From: Candidatus Flexicrinis proximus | Lineage (GTDB): Bacteria; Chloroflexota; Anaerolineae; Aggregatilineales; Phototrophicaceae | NCBI GenBank assembly: GCA_016712885.1 | Contig: JADJQF010000033.1 | Coordinates: 558,001-622,000 of the forward strand | Direction: 5' to 3' | DNA: 64,000 nt | Shown here: piece by piece, positions 58,678-64,000 of the stretch | Position numbering within the stretch: the first letter of the stretch is position 1 | How the letters are laid out: the number at the start of each line of letters is the position of its first letter | Program-made: the position numbers and the translations under genes | The notes under the pieces: model-generated | Seen by the model: only the letters and a program-made list of their open reading frames with translations | What the model was told of the DNA's origin: nothing | Database searches by the model: none

Positions 58678-59152
58678 AAATCCGTTCGTCGCGGCGCTGC
58701 CGATCCAGGCGTGCATCGACGAATTCACGGCGCGCAACCAGATGCCGACGGCGCGGCGCTTCGGAATGTGGGTCGAGGTGACGGCGGTGACGGCCGGCGA
58801 GGAATACGTGATCGTCTGCCGGCTGGTGTTCGGCAAGGGTCAAATCCGGCGGGTGGCGGATGTCGAGGCGCGGCTGGTGAGGCTGAGCGCGGATACGACA
58901 CAGGTCACGACGCGCGTGGTCAATTTCAACTGGACGGCGGGGGCGGTGTTCGGGGTGCTGGGCACGGTCGGGGCGCTGCTGGTGCTGGCGGGGACGCAGA
59001 ATATGAGCGGGGTGCTGTGCCTGTTTGCGGGCTTCGCTGGGATGGCGCTGTTTGGCGTCGTGCTGGCGGCGACGCAGTACCGCGACGCACAGCGGCTGCC
59101 AGCCGCGATCCGCGACTGGCTCACCGCCGGGCCGGATGTGCCATTTAGCTGA
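58667..59152 (+). CDS. Small membrane protein, paralogue of the previous gene
   Basis: 161 residues starting at ATG 58667, 11 bases before the upstream stop. Soluble part (1-85: ALPIQACIDEFTARN, EEYVIVCRLVFGKG), two membrane helices (about 90-108 and 113-135) and a tail with YRDAQRLPAAIRDWL. Aligns with the previous protein over its length at low identity, mostly in the CI-E/D-T helix, the EY-V-CR strand and the final W-L. Its 3' end overlaps the convergent SGNH gene by eight bases. Confidence 0.72.
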   Translation: MAVENPFVAALPIQACIDEFTARNQMPTARRFGMWVEVTAVTAGEEYVIVCRLVFGKGQIRRVADVEARLVRLSADTTQVTTRVVNFNWTAGAVFGVLGTVGALLVLAGTQNMSGVLCLFAGFAGMALFGVVLAATQYRDAQRLPAAIRDWLTAGPDVPFS

Positions 59153-59867
59153 CGAACTCCTGGATGGTGGCCGCCGGAGCCTCGAACTGGTGGAGCATCT
59201 CGCGGAAGACGCGATGTTTCTCGAGCGCGAGGTCAGGGAAGTCGAGCGACTCGTGCTGGATGAGGGCGCCGGTCTGGGCCGCAAGCTGGCGGGCTACCTC
59301 GGCGGCGATCCGGATATAGCCGAAGCTGTTGGCGTGGACGAAGTCGGCGCTGATCATCTCCATGCCGTGCAGGGCTTCGACGCGTTCGAGGTCCACGAGC
59401 AGCAGCCCGTAGTCACGGGCGACTTCGCGGACAACCTGGTTGACCTGCGCGATGCGGTCATACAGCGGACGCTGGCGCTCGCGGATGCCGGTGGGCAGCG
59501 ATGCCCAGTTGTCGATCATGGCGACCAGGAAGAGGGTGGTGTCGAAGGCCATGAAGGGTTCGACCAGGCGGATGAGGTTGGCGCGGTAGTGCTCCGGCGT
59601 CCAGGATGGCGAGCGGACATCGTTGCCGCCGGCCAGAATACTGACCAGATCGGGGCGAAGGCCGAGCGCCGCCGGAAGCTGCTCGGCGAGCATGTCGCCG
59701 GTGGTTTTGCCGCGAACTGCGAGATTGTGATACTCGAAACCGGGATGAAGCTGGCCGAGCGCCGCCGCCAGCCGGTCAGACCAGCTCAGGTGCTCGATGC
59801 CGGGGACCGGGTCGCCCGTCCCGGCGGTCAGACTATCGCCGATTGCCACGTAATGCTGCCAGGCCAT
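59145..59867 (-). CDS. SGNH/GDSL-family hydrolase
   Basis: 240 residues. Block I IGDSLTAGTG (Ser near 12), block II LAVRGKTTGDML with the conserved Gly, block III AGGNDV with Asn, and block V DFVHANSFGY with the catalytic Asp/His. This is a cytoplasmic single-domain esterase/lipase of the lysophospholipase-like type; no signal peptide is present. ATG 59867 follows AGAGGGGG; a TTG two codons earlier is possible. Acts on an unknown acyl ester. Confidence 0.92.
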   Translation of the reverse strand: MAWQHYVAIGDSLTAGTGDPVPGIEHLSWSDRLAAALGQLHPGFEYHNLAVRGKTTGDMLAEQLPAALGLRPDLVSILAGGNDVRSPSWTPEHYRANLIRLVEPFMAFDTTLFLVAMIDNWASLPTGIRERQRPLYDRIAQVNQVVREVARDYGLLLVDLERVEALHGMEMISADFVHANSFGYIRIAAEVARQLAAQTGALIQHESLDFPDLALEKHRVFREMLHQFEAPAATIQEFVS

Positions 59868-60102
59868 GTGCAAATCCCCCTCTGCTTTGATCCGACGTGT
59901 CAGGTGTGCCGGACAAATAAAACCGACCGGTTGGTATTATTTTGCAGCAGAACTCAAAATACGTCAATATCCCAATTCTTTGCGTGGAGGGCGGCTATCC
60001 GGCGCAAGGCCGACGAATGCGGATGGTCCGCGCTGGCTGTTCCGGCAGTTTCCCCCTAAGGCTAAGGGTGTGGGGGGCTATCGCGCATTTGTCGCGTTGA
60101 CG

Positions 60103-60108
60103 TATAAT
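60103..60108 (+). promoter_or_regulatory. -10 box of the PIN/TRAM gene
   Basis: A perfect TATAAT 29 bases before ATG 60138. TTGACG lies directly against it and cannot be its -35; no proper -35 is visible. Confidence 0.5.
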
Positions 60109-60137
60109 CTATTCTTACGTTAGGAGTAGGTAGGTCT

Positions 60138-61217
60138 ATGTCTCTTGACTTTCTCTCGCGTATGGTCGGGATGGTGTTCTTTTCCATTCTTGGCGCGCGG
60201 CTCGGTGCGGATACAGGCCCGACAATTGGGTTAATACAGCCGGCAGGCGGCATTCTGTTCGGCCTGGTGGGCGCGCTGGTAGGGCTGATCCTGACCCCGT
60301 GGATTTCACTGCGTCCGGTGCGGGCGCTGCGCCGAATGGTCAATGAACTGTCGATCGACGTGCTGACGATGACACTGATCGGCGCGGGGATCGGACTGGT
60401 GATGACGCTGCTGCTGGCGTACCCGCTGTCGCTGCTAGGCGGGTTCGTGGGCGCCCTACTACCGGCGATCGTGTCGGTGACGGGGACGTATCTGCTGGCG
60501 ACGACATTCGCGCTGCGCTCCCGCGAGATCTGGGAGACGGTGTTCAGCGGCGCAAGCGGCCAGCGCAAGTCCTTGCTGGCGGGGCCTTCGCGTCAGGTGA
60601 TAATCGATACCTCGGCGCTGATCGACGGCCGGATCGTAGACGTGGTGCGTACGGGCTTCCTGACGGGCACGATTATTCTGCCGCGCTTCGTCCTGAGCGA
60701 ACTGCATCATGTGGCGGATTCGTCGGATACGCTGCGGCGCAACCGGGGCCGGCGGGGGCTGGTGAAGCTGAACGAGCTGCAGCGCAGCGATTACGTGGTA
60801 GTGAAGATCGTCGAGGACGATTTTGAGAATATCCCGGAAGTGGACAATAAGCTGGTGGCGCTGGCCGGGCGTTACGAGGCCGCGATCATCACCAACGATT
60901 ACAACCTGAATAAGGTGGCCGACGCGCAGGGCGTACTGGTGCTGAACGTCAACCTGCTGGCCAACCACATGCGCAGCCTGTATATCCCCGGCGAGTCGTT
61001 CCACATTCATGTGTTCCAGGAAGGCCGGGAAGCCAACCAGGGCGTCGGTTATCTGGAAGACGGCACGATGGTGATTGTCGAGCAGGGGCGCCAGCACATG
61101 GACCGGACGATCAAGGTGGTCGCCACGCGGCTGATCACGCGCGATACAGGCCGGATTATCTTTGCCCTTCCCGAGGACGAAGAGCGTAAAGGCACTTTCA
61201 CGGTAGACACGGAGTAG
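60138..61217 (+). CDS. PIN/TRAM-domain membrane protein (YacL-like)
   Basis: 359 residues. Four membrane helices (about 5-135) anchor a PIN nuclease domain (about 150-270) with the acidic residues of VIIDTSALIDGRI, LSELHHVAD and IITNDYNLNKVA, followed by a TRAM domain (about 285-350) with GVGYLEDGTMVIVE. This layout is that of Bacillus YacL. Cleavage of RNA at the membrane is inferred from the fold. TTAGGAG precedes the ATG. The cysS gene begins five bases after the stop, matching the yacL...cysS...rlmB order of Firmicutes. Confidence 0.93.
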   Translation: MSLDFLSRMVGMVFFSILGARLGADTGPTIGLIQPAGGILFGLVGALVGLILTPWISLRPVRALRRMVNELSIDVLTMTLIGAGIGLVMTLLLAYPLSLLGGFVGALLPAIVSVTGTYLLATTFALRSREIWETVFSGASGQRKSLLAGPSRQVIIDTSALIDGRIVDVVRTGFLTGTIILPRFVLSELHHVADSSDTLRRNRGRRGLVKLNELQRSDYVVVKIVEDDFENIPEVDNKLVALAGRYEAAIITNDYNLNKVADAQGVLVLNVNLLANHMRSLYIPGESFHIHVFQEGREANQGVGYLEDGTMVIVEQGRQHMDRTIKVVATRLITRDTGRIIFALPEDEERKGTFTVDTE

Positions 61218-61222
61218 CACAC

Positions 61223-62677
61223 ATGGGTTTGTCGGTTTACAACGTTTTAGGGCGGCAGAAGGTCGAATTCGTCCCGCGGGAAGCGGGGCATGTCGGCATC
61301 TATGTCTGCGGCCCGACCGTTCAGGATTACTCGCACCTGGGGCATGCCAAGACCTATGTCTCGTTTGACATGGTGGTGCGCTGGCTGCGGAAGAACTACA
61401 GCGTACTCTACGTGCAGAACATCACGGATGTCGGCCACCTGCTGGAAAGCGGCGAAGACCGCATCCTCAAGAAGGCCAACCAACTGGCGGCCAAGCCGTG
61501 GCAGATCGTCGAGCACTATGCGCGGCATTATTTCGACGACATGGACAAGCTCGGCGTTCAGCGGCCGGACATTTCGCCGCGGGCAGGCGCGCATGTACCT
61601 GAGCAGATCAAGATGATCGAGACGCTGTTGAAGAAGGAGAACGCTTACGTCGCCGACGGCAGCGTGTACTTCGACGTGACGAGCGCCCCGGATTACGGCA
61701 AGCTCTCCAACCGGCGCATCGAGACGCAGGAGGCCGGTTCACGCGAGGCTGTACGCGGGGAGAAGCGGCATCCTGAGGACTTCGCGCTGTGGAAACGGGC
61801 CGACCCGGAGCACATCATGCGCTGGGACAGTCCGTGGGGCGAAGGCTTCCCCGGCTGGCACATCGAGTGCTCGGCGATGGCGAAGAAGTACCTGGGGGAC
61901 ACGTTCGACATCCACGGCGGCGGGGTTGATAACATTTTCCCGCACAACGAATCGGAAATCGTGCAGAGCGAATGCGCCAACGAGGCGGAATTTGCGAATT
62001 ACTGGATGCTGGTCGGCAGCCTGAACGTGCCCGACTCGTTCGGTATCCCGACCAAAATGAGCAAGTCGCTGGGCAACTTCGTGACAATCAAGGACGCGCT
62101 GGCGAAGTACCGTCCGGAAGTGATCCGGATGTTCGCCCTGAACGCGCACTATTCAAGCCCGGTGACCTACAGCGACGAGTCGATGCGCGGGGCGCAGGGC
62201 GGCTGGGAACGGCTGAACAACGTGGCGTGGTTCGTCCGCAGCCGGCTGGCGGTGGCGCCGGCAGGATCTGACGGCAGCGGCTTCGTCGCGCGGCTGGACC
62301 AGGCGCGGGCGGCATTCACCGACGCGATGAACGACGACTTTTCGGCGCCGCAGGCTATCGCAGTGCTGCAGGACCTGACCCGTGACGTGAACACGCTGCT
62401 CAACAGCGATACAGCGGTAGGGCTCGAAACACTCAAGGCGATCGATACGCTGTATACTGAGCTGGCCGGGGATGTGCTGGGCGTTATCGCCCCACAGCAG
62501 GCGGCAAGCGCGGATGCGGGCCGCGAGGCCGGGCTGATCGAACTGCTGATCGAAATGCGCAACGCGGCGCGCAAAGCCAAGAACTGGGCGGAGTCGGACC
62601 GGATCCGCAACGAGCTGGCGGCGCTGGGCGTAGTGTTGGAAGACCGCGCCGACGGCACCGTCTGGAAAACCCAGTAA
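61223..62677 (+). CDS. cysS: Cysteinyl-tRNA synthetase
   Basis: 484 residues, a class I synthetase. Zinc ligands: Cys in VYVCGPTVQDY-like YVCGPTV, Cys in WHIECSAMA and the following HGGGVDNIFPHHE-like GGGVDNIFPHNE. HIGH-type motif HLGHAKTY and KMSKS loop TKMSKSLGN. The last His of the usual FPHHEN is Asn here. A C-terminal helical DALR-like domain (about 350-484) binds the anticodon. No strong ribosome site; it is probably translated with the upstream gene. Confidence 0.97.
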   Translation: MGLSVYNVLGRQKVEFVPREAGHVGIYVCGPTVQDYSHLGHAKTYVSFDMVVRWLRKNYSVLYVQNITDVGHLLESGEDRILKKANQLAAKPWQIVEHYARHYFDDMDKLGVQRPDISPRAGAHVPEQIKMIETLLKKENAYVADGSVYFDVTSAPDYGKLSNRRIETQEAGSREAVRGEKRHPEDFALWKRADPEHIMRWDSPWGEGFPGWHIECSAMAKKYLGDTFDIHGGGVDNIFPHNESEIVQSECANEAEFANYWMLVGSLNVPDSFGIPTKMSKSLGNFVTIKDALAKYRPEVIRMFALNAHYSSPVTYSDESMRGAQGGWERLNNVAWFVRSRLAVAPAGSDGSGFVARLDQARAAFTDAMNDDFSAPQAIAVLQDLTRDVNTLLNSDTAVGLETLKAIDTLYTELAGDVLGVIAPQQAASADAGREAGLIELLIEMRNAARKAKNWAESDRIRNELAALGVVLEDRADGTVWKTQ

Positions 62678-62796
62678 GACGACGTGATCGAGTATGTGGC
62701 GCGCCGATAAGGTGCGACACGGCGAAAATACACCTTAACACGCTTCACCCGGCACTACACTTCGGCTCGACACAGGCGGCATTGGTAGGGGGGCGC

Positions 62797-63489
62797 ATGA
62801 AGACAATCGGCTTAATCGGCGGCATCAGTTGGGAATCTTCGGCAGAGTACTACCGCCTGATCAACGAGGCCGTCAAAGCGCGCAAGAAGGGTTTTCATTC
62901 GGCGAAGTGCCTGATGTGGAGTTTCGATTTTGCCGAGATTGAGGCGCTGCAGAAGAAAGGCGAGTGGGACAAGGCGGCCAAGATGATGGTGGACGCGGCG
63001 CACGCGCTCGAACGGGGCGGCGCGGACTGCATCGTGATCTGCGCCAATACGATGCACCGGATGGCGGGGGATGTTCAGGCGGCGGTGGATATTCCGCTGC
63101 TGCATGTGGCGGACGCGACTGCCCGCGCGGTCCTCGGCGCGCAGATCGGCCATGTCGGCCTGCTGGGCACGGTGTATACGATGGAGCAGAACTTCCTCAA
63201 GGGACGGCTGTCCGTCAAGCACGGACTCGAGGTGATGGTGCCGGACGCCGACGCGCGCAAGATCGTTAACGATGTGATCTACAAAGAGCTGGTCAAGGGC
63301 GTCGTGAAGAAGAAGTCGCGCGAGGCCTATCTGAAGATCATCGACGGGTTGGCGAAAGAGGGTGCGCAAGGCGTGATCCTCGGCTGCACGGAAATCGGCA
63401 TGCTGATCAAGCCCGGCGACGCCTCGATCCCGACTTTTGATACCACGACGCTGCATGCGGCGGCGGCGGTCGAATTCGCACTGGGGTAA
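62797..63489 (+). CDS. Aspartate/glutamate racemase-family protein
   Basis: 230 residues. The opening IGLIGGISWESSAEYY is typical of aspartate racemases. The two catalytic cysteines are in IVICANTMHRM (about 80) and LGCTEIGML (about 193). It would interconvert L- and D-aspartate without a cofactor. Start 62797 follows GTAGGGGGG. It lies between cysS and rlmB, where Bacillus has the mini-RNase III gene mrnC, so it is probably a local insertion or replacement. Confidence 0.93.
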   Translation: MKTIGLIGGISWESSAEYYRLINEAVKARKKGFHSAKCLMWSFDFAEIEALQKKGEWDKAAKMMVDAAHALERGGADCIVICANTMHRMAGDVQAAVDIPLLHVADATARAVLGAQIGHVGLLGTVYTMEQNFLKGRLSVKHGLEVMVPDADARKIVNDVIYKELVKGVVKKKSREAYLKIIDGLAKEGAQGVILGCTEIGMLIKPGDASIPTFDTTTLHAAAAVEFALG

Positions 63490-63491
63490 AC

Positions 63492-64000
63492 ATGGAATTT
63501 CTTTACGGCCACTGGGCAGTCCTGGAGTGCCTGCGGGCGCGGCGGCGCAAGCCGGACCAACTGCTGCTGGGCGACAAGATCGAAGAAAAAGGCAAGGTCG
63601 CCGAGATCATCCATACGGCGCAGGCGCGCGGAATCCCGGTCAAGCGGGTTAACCGGCGCATCCTGGACGACCTTTCGGAAGGCTCGAACCACCAGAGCAC
63701 GATGCTGCGGGTCACGCCGTATCCCTACGTGGAACTGGACGAGGTGTTTGTGCTGGCGAAGGAACGCGAAGAACGCCCGTTCCTGCTGCTGCTCGATCTG
63801 CTCAAGGACCCGCAGAACGTCGGCGCACTGATGCGGGTGGCGGATGCGGTCGGCGTCCACGGGATCATCATGCAGGACCGCCGCGGTGTTTCGGTGACGC
63901 CTTCGGTCGTCAATGCTTCGTCGGGCGCGGTCGAACACCTGCAGGTGGTGCAGGTGGTCAACCTGGTCAATACGATGAAAGACCTCAAGAAGAACGATGT
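63492..64000 (+). CDS. rlmB: TrmH/SpoU-family rRNA 2'-O-methyltransferase (partial)
   Basis: 169 codons run off the right edge. An N-terminal RNA-binding domain (1-75) opens with FLYGHWAVLECLR. The SPOUT catalytic domain begins near residue 100 with LLLLDLLKDPQNVGALMR, the SAM-knot motif 1, followed by VTPSVVNASSGAVEHL (motif 2). This is RlmB/TrmH-type, methylating a guanosine ribose in 23S rRNA (G2251 in E. coli). It starts two bases after the racemase stop. The symbol is inferred from the sequence and cysS proximity. Confidence 0.9.
   Translation, partial: MEFLYGHWAVLECLRARRRKPDQLLLGDKIEEKGKVAEIIHTAQARGIPVKRVNRRILDDLSEGSNHQSTMLRVTPYPYVELDEVFVLAKEREERPFLLLLDLLKDPQNVGALMRVADAVGVHGIIMQDRRGVSVTPSVVNASSGAVEHLQVVQVVNLVNTMKDLKKND

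Noticed and set aside
60097..60108. TTGACG next to TATAAT as a complete promoter
   Set aside because: The two hexamers touch each other, so they cannot serve as a -35/-10 pair; only the -10 box is kept.

Overview
The window is a GC-rich (roughly 60-65% by eye), gene-dense bacterial chromosome segment. Gene content points to Chloroflexota, most likely class Anaerolineae. The grounds are a 2410-residue multi-GAF sensor kinase, a Gram-positive-like yacL / cysS / rlmB neighbourhood, an Fe-S-type PurF, a stand-alone WXG100 protein and many starts with weak or absent Shine-Dalgarno sites. This placement is an inference from gene content; no marker gene was compared.

Layout. 1-6.1 kb: end of a membrane protein, an SGNH hydrolase/SDR pair, a pentapeptide-repeat protein, an ion-transporter-type permease and a secreted protein (4552-6030). 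6.1-11.3 kb: ssb with a clear sigma70-type promoter, a CoA-binding protein, and a minus-strand run of receiver protein, alpha/beta hydrolase, thiamine pyrophosphokinase, DUF402 and ABC ATPase. 11.4-19.6 kb: a two-gene signalling operon (receiver plus degenerate GGDEF, then the giant GAF/PAS histidine kinase). 20-28 kb: an enlarged CcdA-like protein, a G5/3D wall-type protein following purE, a nucleoside hydrolase / PfkB kinase / phosphotriesterase-like operon, and a membrane ferredoxin with a YtkA-like lipoprotein. 28-32 kb: mixed single genes including a WXG100 protein. 32-41 kb: de novo purine synthesis (purL-purB, then purC, purF) interrupted by a broken GxxExxY gene flanked by 9-bp-periodic repeats. 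41-53 kb: aquaporin, a histidine kinase without a phosphoacceptor domain, redox enzymes, tRNA-Arg(ACG), an SH3 lipoprotein, a cold-shock gene and a malic enzyme/phosphotransacetylase fusion. 53-57 kb: two tandem paralogous secreted proteins and a repeat-rich gap. 57-64 kb: a glycosyltransferase with two paralogous membrane proteins, then yacL-like, cysS, aspartate racemase and the start of rlmB.

The least explained features are: (i) a C-terminal domain of about 160 residues shared by three secreted proteins (4552, 53187, 54911), two of which also share a proline-rich C-terminal tail and an upstream DNA element; (ii) a family of modular intergenic hairpin repeats, about eleven copies, in which stems are kept while sequence changes, one copy being enclosed by perfect 16-bp inverted repeats; (iii) three overlapping LexA-like boxes at an exact 12-bp period with no obvious target gene; (iv) several enzymes with altered catalytic motifs. 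No CRISPR array, prophage or intact transposase was seen.
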